A stretch of 64,000 nt of DNA from Tetrahymena thermophila SB210. Its lineage: Eukaryota; Ciliophora; Oligohymenophorea; Hymenostomatida; Tetrahymenidae. This document shows, one piece after another, positions 26,055-39,300 of this stretch. Position numbers and translations under genes: made by a program. The stretch is from the NCBI RefSeq assembly GCF_000189635.1, contig NW_002476290.1, forward strand, positions 1-64,000, written 5' to 3'. How positions within the stretch are numbered: the stretch's first letter is position 1; every line of letters begins with the position of its first letter. The notes under the pieces are model-generated. The model was not told where the DNA came from. It did no database searches and was given only the letters and a program-made list of their open reading frames with translations.

Positions 26055-26686
26055 TCACCTATTTCTTTTTTATACTGCTTATTGATCATCAGAATCACCA
26101 AATATATCAGATATAGCTTTTATTATTCCATCAAAGGAAAGATAAAATCTAACCATCTCACTGGAATATGCTATATAAATGAAAGCAATAACCTTTGTTT
26201 ATTTTTTAAACAAATTTAAAAATTTTATTCATCTTTTTAAATTTTACTGAATTTTAAATTAAAATAGTATCTTTTTTGTTATATTTATAAAACTATACCT
26301 TGAAGCAAACTAAGACACAAGAAACGATCAGACCATAATAAAATAAAAAATAAGTTGTGCTTGAAACCTATTGAAATTCAGGTAGTTCATACTTTTTGTA
26401 CCAAAGCAATATCCAAACTACATCAGTAAACGAAGTTATTACCATCAAATAAAATATTCTTACTATTTAATCCTAAAATATTAAATTATTATTATTTATT
26501 TATTATGCACGATTGTAGAATTTAAATTCATACCTATTTCTTGCCAACCAAGATAATAGCAAATAAAAATAGTGGGAAGTTAATTTCTGCCTTCTAAAAG
26601 CAATTTAATGCACTAACAAATAAGAGCGCTTTTAAAATTTTATTAACTGTTGCTTAATTTTCTTCAGACTCAAATGGCTAAATCAT
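26055..26686 (-). CDS. Small multi-pass membrane protein (weakly AGTRAP-like), three exons
   Basis: Exons 26686-26534, 26472-26299 and 26192-26055, all phase 0, give 154 aa. The protein has about four hydrophobic segments: KALLFVSALNCF, FPLFLFAIILVG, IFYLMVITSFTDVVWILLWY and TYFLFYYGLIVSCVLVCFKV, continuing into IAFIYIAY. It ends with an acidic soluble tail (DIFGDSDDQ). The order of segments, with a charged loop after the second (GKKQDQ) and an F.D.V.I..WY stretch in the third, recalls the AT1-receptor-associated protein (AGTRAP/ATRAP) family. I hold that only loosely. A 5' extension into upstream exons is possible: a frame starting MEISTEHSNKYIQQ lies near 27622. Confidence 0.6.
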
Positions 26687-27814
26687 AGTTTTATTAATTA
26701 CTAAATAATAAATTTTGAATATCTTTAATATATTATTATATATTTTTTATAAATCTATGAAGATTAATTTACTATAGAAAATGTATTTGCTTTTCCAAAA
26801 ATAAATAGTAAATTCTTGTTAATTTTTAAAATATTTCCTAAAGAAAATAAAAATAATTTTTTAATTTTATCTTTAAAAAGCATTATATTTTTTAAATAAA
26901 TAAATATTTGAATTTAATTTTTTAATGTGAAAGCTTTACTTCTAGTCAATTAAAGTTTAAATTATTCGACAAATAATTTTTAAACAAAAGATTAATTTGT
27001 AATATAAAGATTAGAATTTAATTAAATTATTTTTTTAATTTTTTAATTGCTATTTTTTTACCAAAATTAAAAAACAATTTAAAATGTTCTATTAAATTTT
27101 GTTCCAAAAAAAATTGTATTTGCAGCTAAGCTATACACTAATATCTATCAATGTTTTTTATATTCAGCATAATTAAAACCATCTAATATATTAAAATTAC
27201 ATTTATATATATCTATTTTATTCATAGCCATTAATAATATCTAAGAATATAAACTAATTTTGTAGCCTAATATTTATAAGTTAAAAAAAAATTTGTTTGT
27301 TTAACTATTATGATCATAAATTTACTTAACTTCTGTCTTCATATTTTTTAATTACTTTTTAAATAATTATTAAATTTAAGATAATTTTTACAATTTCTCA
27401 CAAAATATTTATTTAATCATTTTAGAAATGTTTTGATTTTTTATATTAAAAATAAATTAATTTCAAAGAAATAAAATATTTATTTTTTTAAGAAAACAAG
27501 GATACACAAAACAAAGGAACTCTTCTATTAATTTACGTTTAGTAGTATATATCAATATATAAAACTTTTTGGTTTATGAATTATTGAATGTACTTGTTGC
27601 TATGTTCAGTACTTATTTCCATACCTATAATAAAGAAAATATTTTGGTCATTTGAGTTTTTAAATTATTAATTGATGGAATAACCAAACCTATCAATTTT
27701 TATTATGAAACATACAACTTATATTTATTTATTAACTAAAAATAAATTATGTTGTAGAAAAATTTATAAAGTAATTATAGTATAGTTGATAAATTATATA
27801 ATTTGGATGGATGT
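26687..27814. other. Intergenic region with one possible small minus-strand exon
   Basis: Mostly AT-rich. Around 27490-27622 on the minus strand there is a less AT-rich frame beginning ATG (27622) that reads MEISTEHSNKYIQQFINQK, preceded by ATTATAG, which looks like an acceptor. It could be a 5' exon of the small membrane protein gene or part of an unrecognised gene. The rest shows nothing. Confidence 0.3.
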
Positions 27815-29806
27815 TCAATTTTAATCTTATTTTTATTACAATTAATTGTTGATTTTTTATAGAAACTATTTTCTTTTATTTTGTTATTCAAAGCTTTTTA
27901 AACTTAAATCATTTTCTTTTATTTCTCTATTATTTGTTAATTATTCATCTTCCTAGGTGTTCCAAATCAAATCCTAAGGTTTAAAAGAAGGATCTGATAA
28001 GTAGCTTAATATTAATTTAGTATCCCAATTGCAGAAGTCAAGCATACATATAATTTGCTCATTAGTTAAGCTATATTACTCATTTAAGTATTTTATCAAG
28101 TTATCCCATTTCTCTTATTTATTTAATTCTTGCTAATAAACCTATAATTCTTCCTCTAAATCTTAAAATAATTTATTGGATGGCTCTTAATTTGCTAGTA
28201 AGTAATTAATAGTTTTTTAGTTTTCTGTTTAAATTTCACCTTAAAAAATTACTTCTTTGTAATGCTCTTTCATTTTATAAATTATATTTTTCTTAAGTAT
28301 TAGCTGCAATAATTCTTAGTTGGAGTCTTCTGAAAGATCTTCCAGCACAGCTTCATCATCTTCACCAGATTCATAAGCATTATTTTAATTAATATTTTAT
28401 ATGTCATCTTTATTGTAAAATAAAGGACTAACTTTTCTCTTTAAATTATTTTCCCTATAAACTAAATTGTTTGGTTAATCTCCTATGTTGAAATTTTAAG
28501 TAAGTTTATTAGAAAAATCTTATTAATTATTGTTTTCTAAAGCATTAAAGTAAAAGTTTTGAGGGTAATTCTAGAATTAATTCATATTATATTTTTATTT
28601 TGGCTCTTGCATTACTTAGTAATAATTTTAATTACTATTTATGCCAAAAGGTGGCTAGTTAAAGACTCCCATAAATTCGCTATTTCTCATATTATCAAAG
28701 AAATTTTAGCTATTTTCTTGCTATATATAGCATTCATGATGCTTCTTCTTTTAAGCGTTCTAAAAATTGCTTTCGTATTATTATATTTATTTAACAACAT
28801 TTTTAAATGACAAATTCTCATTATCATTATCATTATTATTATTATTAGTAGTAGTACTTCCTACTTTATGTTCTTAAATATTTTATGAATTCGTTTAAAA
28901 TTGTTCTTACGAGTTTTTTTGCTTTTCTTTTTAGTCTACCTTTTAAGCCTAATTCTTGATGTTTTAGCTAAGTTATATGGGTTACTAAATATTTTATTAA
29001 TCATCTTTTAGCTATCTGATAATTTATTTTTAAAATAATTTTTTTTTAGTTGTTTCAATCTATTTTTTTTTCTCTGACGAACTATATTCAGAGGAGCTTG
29101 GAGTAACTAATTGCCATTTTTTGGCAACTTTCTACCCTATCTCTTCACCATCACTTTCTTCAACATTTTCTATATCATCCTCAACATATTCCTATTAATT
29201 ATCTCCTTTTTCATCTTTAAAATCTTCCTATCGCCAATCATTTTCCTAAGGCTATTCTAATATTTTTTTAGTTATAACTGGAATTTTTTTTATCAGCTCA
29301 GCCTCTTGTTATGATGTGTAAAACTTAAACTCATACTTTTTTTATCTTTAGTTGAAATCCATAAATTATATGTGAAACTCTTACTTGACTTTATCGAATT
29401 CTAAAATAGAGCAGGATTTATGTAAGAGACCATAATGTCTAGTATATTTATTACATCTTCTATTACGCTTTTCGTTTTCCTAAACTAAGTAAAAATAAAA
29501 ATCAACTAAATTAAGCAGCCTATTCCTATCCAATTTAGAGTGATAATATCTAAACCTAGACCGAATCGACTCAGTCGTTCTGTGAGATTATATTTTATCT
29601 TTTTAGTTTACTAATTCGTTTACAACTTTCAATTATACTACTTTACCTTCTTATTTAAAAAACTTGTAAAAAGCCACTAATATTTTAATGTCTTCAACCA
29701 AAACAAATCTTATCATAGACTTGTCTTGCTCAAATTCTTCATTATCTAAAACTTTTGATAAAAACTCATATATAACTTAATTATCTCTATTCTCAATCTC
29801 TTACAT
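27815..29806 (-). CDS. Gln/Asn-rich protein with a Myb/SANT-like (Rap1-type) domain
   Basis: The frame runs from the first ATG at 29806 to TGA at 27815 (663 aa). It stays open upstream to about 29893 without an ATG, so a 5' exon is possible. An N-terminal three-helix segment looks Myb-like: EDIKILVAFYKFFKQEGK, then QLKVVNELVN, then HRTTESIRSRFRYYHSKLD. It resembles the Rap1/SANT pattern of an aromatic-spaced first helix and a recognition helix with RSRFRYY. A basic segment follows (ENEKRNRRCNKYTRHYGLLH). The middle is acidic (EDDIENVEESDGEE), then a long Gln/Asn-rich stretch. A helical C-terminal part (NEQIICMLDFCNWDTKLILS) is UBA-like in spacing. I infer a DNA-binding or chromatin role, without evidence for targets. 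Confidence 0.65.
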
Positions 29807-30717
29807 TTTCTCTCTTTTTTCCTAAGCGCTATTCAAACTTTTTAAATTAAGATTTGCATCTAAAATCAATAAATTCCGCTTTATTTATTTAATTTTGAAT
29901 CTAATATTTTCTGGTCAATAATCAATTTTTATAATCTTAGCAAAAAATATAAAAAAATCAATTATTTATAAACTACAACTCAAATTTCAAACGCTATTAG
30001 CAGCTACAACCTAAACATTATGTTTAATTACAAACAAATTATTTGAAATTTTTTAATTTTTACTTTTAAAATTTACTTTCATTTAATTGCATAAATTTCT
30101 AAAATTATTTTATTTTTTTTAATATAAAAAATTTTTGTTCATTTAAAGTTATCAAAAATAATTTGTTATTTTCAAGTTTATTTTTAATTTATAAAAACCC
30201 AAAATAAATAAATAAATTAAATTATGAAACAACTAGATCTTTATTTAGCCTTTTAAATAGTGCAAATACAATTAAAAAGATAAAAATAGTTTTTAAAGGT
30301 GATTAATATTTTTAATACTTAATAAAAAGCTATTAGTTATTCAAGCTTTGCTTTGTTTATCAGTCTAAAAAAAAGTAAAATATTTAAACTATATTTCTAT
30401 TAATTAAAAGTCACTTTTTAAATTATTTTAAATTCACTACAATTTTTAAAATTAAAAAATTTATTAAAAATTTTTGTTAACAAATCAAAATTAAAGTAAA
30501 TTGAAATTATTTTAATTATTTAGAAAACATTTAAAATTTAATATATTTAATATAAGTAAAAAATATCAAGAATTAAATACAAAATAAAAATAATTTAGAA
30601 TTAATTCATAAAAATATAATTTAATTTGCAAATAAATATTCAAATACTTTATTTAATTGAAATATTAAAATAACAAGCGCTATTAAGATAGTTAAAACCA
30701 ATACTTCTAGATTAGTT
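29807..30717. other. AT-rich gap between Myb-like gene and P5B ATPase
   Basis: About 900 bases. The first 90 continue the open frame of the Myb-like gene and may be coding through an unresolved 5' exon. The rest is AT-rich with no exon on either strand. The 3' UTR of the ATPase gene lies just below 30718. Confidence 0.4.
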
Positions 30718-33700
30718 TCAAATCTACATATCTTACTATCCTATCTAAATAGCCACTTATTAGCTGTTATTTAGGTTATTTATATTATTTTAATTTGGAT
30801 TGCTTTCTTAAGGATACTCATTTAATTGTGGACTGTTATTAATTTATCTTTCAGGAGTGTCTTTCTTTTTGTGATTTTCCTTTTTCAAGTTACTTTTCAT
30901 GGAATTTACTAAATATGGAAGAGCATATTTTTCATATAACAATGTGATTGTCATATTAGCAAGACAGTAGATGCCAATAAATATTCTCCAATTATAAGGC
31001 ATTACTGAAATTGTTTTGCCTTTTTTTTCAACAGAATCTTTAATCTTTTACAAAAAAATATAATTTTTTTATTTATTTATTTATTTTAATTTTATTTACA
31101 TCGAAAAAGCTCTTGAAATCATCTTAAGTCCAGAATATTGTAAGTACAGACAAAAACAATATAGCAATAAAGAATAGTGTAAAGCATAAATTGGTATAAA
31201 ATGGCTTTTTGAAAACTGATCCAATCGAAAAAGAAATTACTACAGCTATGTACTGAATATTAGTAACCCAGAACAAAGTCTTTTTTATTTTTAAAAAAAA
31301 TATTATTTGCATTTTTAGATAAATAACTTAATAATTAATTAGTCTGTTTTACTGTTGAGTCATAGCATTCACTGACGGTTTTTAAGCTCTCAATTTCACT
31401 CTTATCATACATATCTACACTATCTATATACCAATCCTAACCCTTAAGTACCATTACAGCTATAATCTAATTATACAAATTTTGAATTAAATTTTAAATA
31501 AAATTATTAATATTAAATTCAATTCAAACTATTTTTATTTCATAAATTGATTTAAATTAAATTCGTTCAAACGTTTTTAATTTCATAAATTATTCTCTTA
31601 AATTTATTTTTAGGTTAATTACTTAGAATATAATTTGAATGGATGTCTATCCTACAACTGAAGTAATAACTTCGTGAGAGATTAAATTGGCTGTTGGTGT
31701 TTTGTGAGTCAGTTGATCGGAAGCTTCTGTAAGGCCAAGCATAAAAGCTAGTGGTAATATAATGAACAAATCCCAATATAGGAATTACATGTCACTTGGG
31801 ATACTATTACAGACATATAAAATAGTTGTTGTTGTACATTAGATTAAGCTATAAAGCGCCATATATTTAAAGCATTAGAATGAAGTTACAAGTGATGCTC
31901 TTCCCTCTCTCAGGATTTTTTCTATACAACTAATATTTTGAATTTTACTAGTAAAAGATGCTGCTATTGAAGCCTCAGTATCACTTAGAGAGACACCCAT
32001 ATCTGCATCTTTAAGAGCTCCACAATCATTTGCTCCGTCACCACACATAGCTACAAAAGTATAATTGATTGGGTCTTGTCTTTGAAGTAGTGAAATAAGC
32101 TATTGTTTTTAATCTGGTTTCATTCTTGCATAAACCTTAGCATGAGTTAGGATACCCATCAAGAGAGTAAGATTAGTTTCCTAATTAAGAGGATTCATGT
32201 ATTTTTCAAAAAAATTTCCTGTGATTGTTAAATCTTAATTCAATAAAGGTTCGAGATCGCTTTCTTTCCTCAATTAAATTTATTGGTTGTTTAAAGTGGT
32301 AACTTTTGTTGTTATAGAATAGTCTAGTATCTGTATAGGAGTTTCAGCTTTTATTATTGAGCAGTTCTTGGCCACTTAAGTTGCAGTTAATGCGTTATCA
32401 CCTGTTATCATTATTACAATTATACTCTTCGATTTTAATAATTAGATGTGCTCACTTGTAACAGTTTTTAGCTTATTCTCAAATATCAAAAAGCCAGCAA
32501 ACACTTACTTTTGTTCAAAACTATTTCTCTCCTATTCTAAATCAATCTCTTTCAGCTCTTTAAAGCTTAAACCAATCACACGGTAACCCTTTAAAGTATA
32601 TTACTAAAGAACTTCCTCATAATTTTAAGGAATGCTCCATTTCTCACAAATACTCTCAATCTTTTCAGGAGAACCTTAATTTTCATAATTTATAAATATT
32701 TTTTAGATTTATTTATTTATTTTAACTCAGCTTGATTACTTAAATAGAGTAAAAATATTACTTTTTAATTATTACTTAAACATAAAAAGTTATTTGAAAA
32801 ATATTAATGTTAAAATTAGCATAAAAATAGAATTAAAGTAAAAAAAATTAATTTATTTATTTATTTGATTTACCTTTTGATAAAACAAACTTTTGATTGT
32901 TATAAATAGCGAGGACTGACATCATTTAACACTCTGATTCAAATTAGAATCTTTTGATTAATTTAATTTAGCTCTAAGATGATTCTTTGGTAATTTAAGC
33001 AATTATAGGCAGTCCTTATTCTTTTTAATTTGGTTCTGATTCTTAAATGGAATAATTTGTTTACTTAAACATCTCTATATCCATAGGATCTCCTAACATC
33101 TATCCTTTTAGCAGCATGATGCTGTGACATGAAGCTGTAATTATTTTTTGCATTTCACTATATTCATTTTCTTACTCTGAAGAGAGATTTTCTATATCAG
33201 CTTCTTCAAATTTAGCTTTGTTGCACACCTTAATACATTTAAACGTTAGTCCTTCTTCAGTAAGTGTTCCTGTTTTATCAAAGCAAACAGTCTTAACCTT
33301 ACCACAAACATTAATTTTTTGAGGATTTACACAAAAAATTTAGCTCTAGCTAAGTCTATATTTTAAATAATTACAAATAAATCAGAATTTGAATAAAAAT
33401 TTTGTGTTACCTTTTTAGGGCAAAAGAAATTCCAAAGGAAAGCGCAGTTGGAAGTGCTGGTGGAACACTGATTGTGATGAGATCTAACGCTCTAACTATT
33501 ATTTCAGATATTTCCATATAACCGTTATTGTAAGCAACAATGAAAGAAGGCACTGATATAAGGAAACTTAAAAATGCAATTGAGGCTAACACTAAAATGA
33601 ATTTAATAGAATCAGCATAAAATGACAGTTGGCTGTGTTTTTTTGGGTACATAATTGATCTTATTAAATTGCCTTTTAAAGTCTCAAACGAAATACGAAT

Positions 33701-35264
33701 AGCTTGTGTTCTTAGATGATTTTGAGATAGAAGCTTGCTTCCTGCATAAATTATAGTTTGTTTATTTTCTATGAATAATGAATCAACATTTTCAATATGA
33801 GTTTTTATGACAGGAATACTTTCTCCTGTTAACATGGCTTCATTTACAATTGCACTTCCTTCGATTATTACTAAATCACAAGGAGCAACGTGGTCCTCTT
33901 CTAAATAGACAGTATCTCCAAATACTATTTGTCTGGAATCTATGATTTAAATTTAATTATCTCTAAGAACATTAAACTCCCCTGATTGATGACTTATTTC
34001 TTTAAGCTTTCTAATATTTCTTTTAGCCTCTCTCACTTCCAAAAAAATACTGACAACAGAAGAAAAGAGAATAACAGATGCATAAATACGATATTCATCA
34101 TAATACCACAGACTTATACTAAATATCTAAAAAATGTAAAAAGGAGAAAGTATTTCATCAATAATAATTCTAAAAGCGCTTCTTTCTGGAATATCAGTTG
34201 AGTTTAAACCATTTTTTTTAATTGTTTCAACAACCTAGCCTTCACTAAGTCCACCCTAAAATTAAGAGATGAGTTGCTTATTAGTAAATTAACTCACTTA
34301 ATCACTTAATGGCATTATCTGATTTAACTCTTCATAAAATGCATAACGATAATAGCGATACATAAACATCTAAATTATAAAAATAATATTGAATCTTTTG
34401 TAAATTATAAAACTTAAATATCCTCAATAATTTATTAATTTATTGCATTAAAATTGATGTAATAAGTCTTTAAACTTTATAAACTTCAAAATAAATAAAA
34501 AAATAATTTTTAAAAATTTATTCAAAAGATATTGTAAGAATGTTTGTATGTTTGTTTGTTATTCGTTTTTTTATTTTAAAGGGAAATCAATTTTGCTTTT
34601 TAATTGATATTTAGAAATTAAATATTTATGTGTGTTAGTTAGTTACCTTAAGTCTCCTACCTTGAGGCATTATAATCTGAAGCTATTCAATCTAAATATC
34701 AAAGTCTATTTTAGTAATTTACATAAAATAAATTATAATTTTAATTTCTTATTCATTTTTTTACCTGGACCATATATTGCTACATAGTCAGCTTATTCGA
34801 TTTATACTTCTTTATATTGAAGAAAGATTTTCCAATTAAATTTCCATCTCAGAATCAAATAAAAGAATCCAAGTGTAATAACATATAAAAAGTATGTGAA
34901 ATATAGGGACAGGGTGGCTTACTTTAGGGGTATAATTTACTAAATCAATCCCTCTTCCTAAATGTTTTGATAAAGTACGAAATTAGCTCCCCTTTTAATA
35001 CCCAGTTCATTATTTGATTAATTCAATATGCGACTATTTTTTATAAATAGAAAGATAATAATTTGAAATTTAACAAAATTAAAATGATTTATTATCAAAA
35101 TATTAAAAATGATCTTTTCATAGGAAAGAGAAAACTTAAATTCAATTATAAAAAGCAAAAAACATCTCATAATCGTAAAAAGTTCAGCATTTTTATTGAA
35201 TGCAAAACTAATATATTAATTTTTATTCTCACTCTTTTTCTTGGTATTGTTCAGCCCTTATCAT
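30718..35264 (-). CDS. P5B-type transport ATPase (ATP13A family), ten exons
   Basis: Exons: 35264-35233, 35033-34765, 34705-34647, 34369-34298, 34255-33411, 33355-32874, 32674-31623, 31466-31353, 31279-31100 and 31044-30718. All phases agree and give 1143 aa. P5B pumps are ATP-driven transporters of late endosomal/lysosomal membranes; human ATP13A2/3 move polyamines. Hallmarks in order: an N-terminal membrane hairpin ([20 protein letters not shown]) then [15 protein letters not shown] in the actuator domain; [13 protein letters not shown], whose PPALP marks P5B rather than P5A; the phosphorylation site [19 protein letters not shown]; and [20 protein letters not shown]. The cytosolic C-terminus after the last membrane span is basic then Asn/Gln-rich. 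The catalytic Asp is present, so it should be active. Substrate cannot be told from sequence. Confidence 0.95.
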
Positions 35265-36386
35265 GCCTGAATATTTTGAATACAAATACTGATTGAGAGC
35301 TTCACAGCTATTATATTCCCTTAAATTAATTTAATCCTTAAATTATTGTGAAAGGCGTCAATAATTGATATTATTTTATGATTTGTTTATTTATTAAGAA
35401 AGTTAATTATTTTTGTTAAAAATTGTATTGACCTTTTGTTTATCTATTAATTAATGACTATGTATGTATTGGTCATTCTAAAAAAGCGATAAAAAATACA
35501 ATATAATTAAGATACAATATTTTTTAATTTAAAACCTTAATGCCTACTTTCAAATGTTGATATTAAACAATTTCTAAGTAATATTCTTGCCAAAAACGTC
35601 TACTTTTTTACATAAACAGTAAATTTACAAATTATTCACTTAAAATTATTAGCAATTTTATATAAATTTACAAATTTATATAAAAAATATTCTATTTTCA
35701 TATATTTATATTTATTTGATTAAGTTAATTTCTTCTGCTTTTTATTCATAATTAAATTATTTGTAATATCTATCAAATAAATGATTTTATTTAAATCAAT
35801 TCAAACAAAATTTAAAAGCAAATTCAGCTGTTTAATTTTCTACTACCATAGTTATTAAGATTTCAAACTTGTATACTTATTAGTTTAATCTATTGCAAGC
35901 TCTCAAATTTAATTATTTAATTTATTTAAAATTTAGGTTTATTTAAATTTTTATATTTAGAAATTATTTTAGAAATTTAATTTTTTATATGCTTGCTTGC
36001 TAATATAATATAGTAAATATTAAATTAATAATGCTCATCATAAATTTTCAACAAATATTACTTTCTTACTTACTCATTTTAGAGGAAAAATATATAACTA
36101 CTTTTAATAAATTAATATCAATATAAAATAAATTAATATTTTTGAATGTTTCAAAAATAAAAAATACATATTTATTTGATGGTATTTGTTTTTATATTTG
36201 GAAACTACATTTTTTAGTGCTAAAAATTTAGAAGTATTTCGTTTACGTTGATTTTATTTACTTAATATGATAATACTTATATAATTAATTTTACGTTCTT
36301 TTTGTTTAGTAAAATAGCATAACTCTAATTATTTTTTTTGAAATCTTAATTTTAGAAAGTAGAAAATAAGTAAAAATAGGTAATTA
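35265..36386. other. Divergent intergenic region
   Basis: About 1.1 kb between the ATPase gene (transcribed left) and the K+ channel gene (transcribed right), so it should contain both promoters. It is very AT-rich, with no exon, clear TATA-like consensus or repeat that I can separate from background. Confidence 0.4.
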
Positions 36387-39300
36387 ATGAGAGTGAATAG
36401 TTAAAATGAAAAAACAGAGAATATATTGACAACTATGAGGGCAGGTACAAGCGAATATCATAATATTTAGTTTACAGCAGGATCTAATTTATAGCAATCG
36501 TTGGAGTCTCAAAAAGACTTAAACAAGTTAGAAACAAATCAAAATGAATTAGCAAAATCTTAAAAGAGCAAGAATGCTAAATCTAGCATTTAAAGATAGA
36601 TTGGATTAGGCCTTAAGGATTCAGAAAACAGCGTTATCAGCGAATCTTTCAATAGGTATAATCATAAAATAAATGTTACACCTAATGCTAATAATTATAA
36701 GCATAGTAATACATAAAATATGAATTAAAGCTTATTTAAAAGAAACAATACCTAGAAGCCATCAATTAACTAATTTTCATTTTGGTCAGTCGTTTAAATT
36801 CGCAAAATGATGGAGAGAATTAAAAAAAAATATTCATATGCTAATTTAACTAGCTTGCAATATGAGCTGATTGGAGACAAAAGCGTTTATCATCATAAGA
36901 AAGAAACGTTTAAAGAAAAATATGGTTACAATTAGAACTAAGAAGAAGAGTTACCTAGGCTTTTTAATAGAGTATCTGAATGTTGCAGAAAAACTTTAAG
37001 GTGTCATCATTTAAAAAAACGCATACAATCGTATTTTTAAAATTCAGTTGACTTTATCCCTGTTTTTAATCCTTCAAATCCTTTGAAGTTGTTTTGGGAT
37101 TTTTTAATCAGTCTTTCTCTTTTGCTATTCTTTTTTGCAGCACCTATTCATATTGCTGTTTCATCTCCTATAACATAAATTGTCGAATAAACTTTACTTT
37201 ATGTCTGTTTAGTATTGATAGTTGTAGATACTATTGTTTCCATTAATACAGGATATTTCTCGAAAGGTTAAATTGTGACAAACAGATTCACAATACTTTA
37301 ATTCTATTTAAAAAATTAATTATTTGTGGATATTATTTCAATAGTGCCCTTTTTCTTTACTATTCCATAAAGTAGTTATTCTTTCTTTCCTTCTATACTT
37401 ACTTTGCTAATTTTTATAAAATTTGGAGACTTTTCAAAGATATTCAAAAAGCTAGAAGAGTAGTTTCTATTAAGACCAACAACTACTAATATTGTAGAGC
37501 TTCTAAAGCTTCTTTTTGTGCTTTTATTTGTTGCTCATCTTGGTGCATGTGTTTGGATGTTTGAAGGATTGTAGTCTAATTAGTAATACAAATGGTTTCT
37601 GACTGATAAATTAGATGATATGTGGTCTCCTTAATGGTTAGACCTGTATGTGAAAGCATATTATTTTAATACTGTAACAATGGTTACAGTTGGATACGGT
37701 GATATTTATCCTGTAAATAACTATGAACGTATACTATCTATAGGAACTATCTTAGTAGCATGCTGTATTTTCGCCTATATGTATATGAATTAAGCTTTTT
37801 AAATTAAATTCTAAGAATTGTCAAATAATTTGAAAAAACAGAAAAATGAAAATCAATTATTTTTAATTTCCCCCATTTAAAATAGATAAAATTTTATTAG
37901 AATTGATTCCAAAAAAAAAACACACGCTTTTATTTGAATCAAAGAAATATCAAATTGTCTTTACTATTTTTAATTTACAATTAAGATTGTAATTTTTCAA
38001 ATGGTAAATTGTTATTTTTACATTCTGAATTTAGTTAGAATTTTCAAAAATTTTAATTTTTTCTCGTCAATATTCTTAATTTTATTAATCATAGTAAATT
38101 CTTTCTATAATCATACAAACAAACAAATTAATTACTTTATCTTAAGACAAATACAACAAATACTTTTAAAATATAGAGTTAATTCAATAGGAAACATTTT
38201 TTAAGATTTCTTCAGACACGCTTAGATAGTTAAGGAGAATTTTTATACAATTAACAATTATATGGAGAAAAAAAATATCAGTTCTCAACTGAGAAATAAT
38301 ATCAAAGAGTATTTGAGTTATTACTGGGATGAAGAAAGAGGTAATTTAACAGAAAAAGAATAGAAAATTATTTGCTAGCTGCCTGAAAGTCTTAAAAAAG
38401 AGCTAAAAGTAGAAGCTAACAAGATAGTATTAAAGGACAATCCAATTTTTCATCAAAATTTTAGCAAATTTATAAATGATAAAATTTGTGGAATTATTTA
38501 AGAACAAAGATGCCATCCAGAATAAATTATTATGAAAGAAGATGAATAGGATGATTGTAGTATTTACTTCATCTAAAAGGGGAGAGTAGAAGTATTCATT
38601 AAATAGCTTCATCCAGATGGTAAAAAAAACAAAACAAATTTTATTTATTTTGTTCAGCAAATTAAAAATTTAATTTTTTAGTGTAAATTCATTTTAAAAA
38701 TAATTTCACTAATTTGAATGAGAGAGATCTTTCTATTATTATTATTATAAAATTTAAGAAAGTCTTTTTAATCATTTTAATAAAAGACAAAACCAAATCT
38801 TCTTACTGTTTTTTCAATTTTAATATTTTTAACAAAAATTTAAATTAATAAAAATGCATTTTTACCATTCAAAAAAGGTACTTTAGCCACTAAGTCTATA
38901 ATGATTCTTGAAAAGGGGCAGTACTTCGGGACTTATGGGTTTTTTACAGGGTTGACAAGAAAATAAAGTATTCGATGCATGGAATTCAGTTAGTTTTTGG
39001 TGATTAAGAGAAGTGATTTCATTGAAACTTTAAAATAGTTTAGTGATGATTATGAAAGGTTTTGTATGTTGAAAGATTAACTCATGTTTAATTCTAAAAA
39101 CAGTGGGATTGATTAGTCTTGTTTTGGATGTAGTAGTAAAGACCACTTCTTTTTAGAATGCCCTGCAATTCATTATGCTCCAAACCAGCAAGAGATAATT
39201 AAGAAATATAATTTTACATCAACTCATCATGTCAGAAGATAGAAGAAAAGAAATTTTACTAAGTATTTTTTAAAATGTTTTGATAAAATAATTAATTAAA

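Noticed and set aside
28559-28810. Plus-strand 83-aa hydrophobic frame resembling a membrane protein
   Set aside because: It is antisense to the Myb-like minus-strand gene; hydrophobicity arises from complementing Asn/Gln/Lys codons.
38001-38204. 67-aa hydrophobic frame inside the channel gene
   Set aside because: It lies in the proposed first intron, is AT-rich and has no similarity to the paralogous channel.
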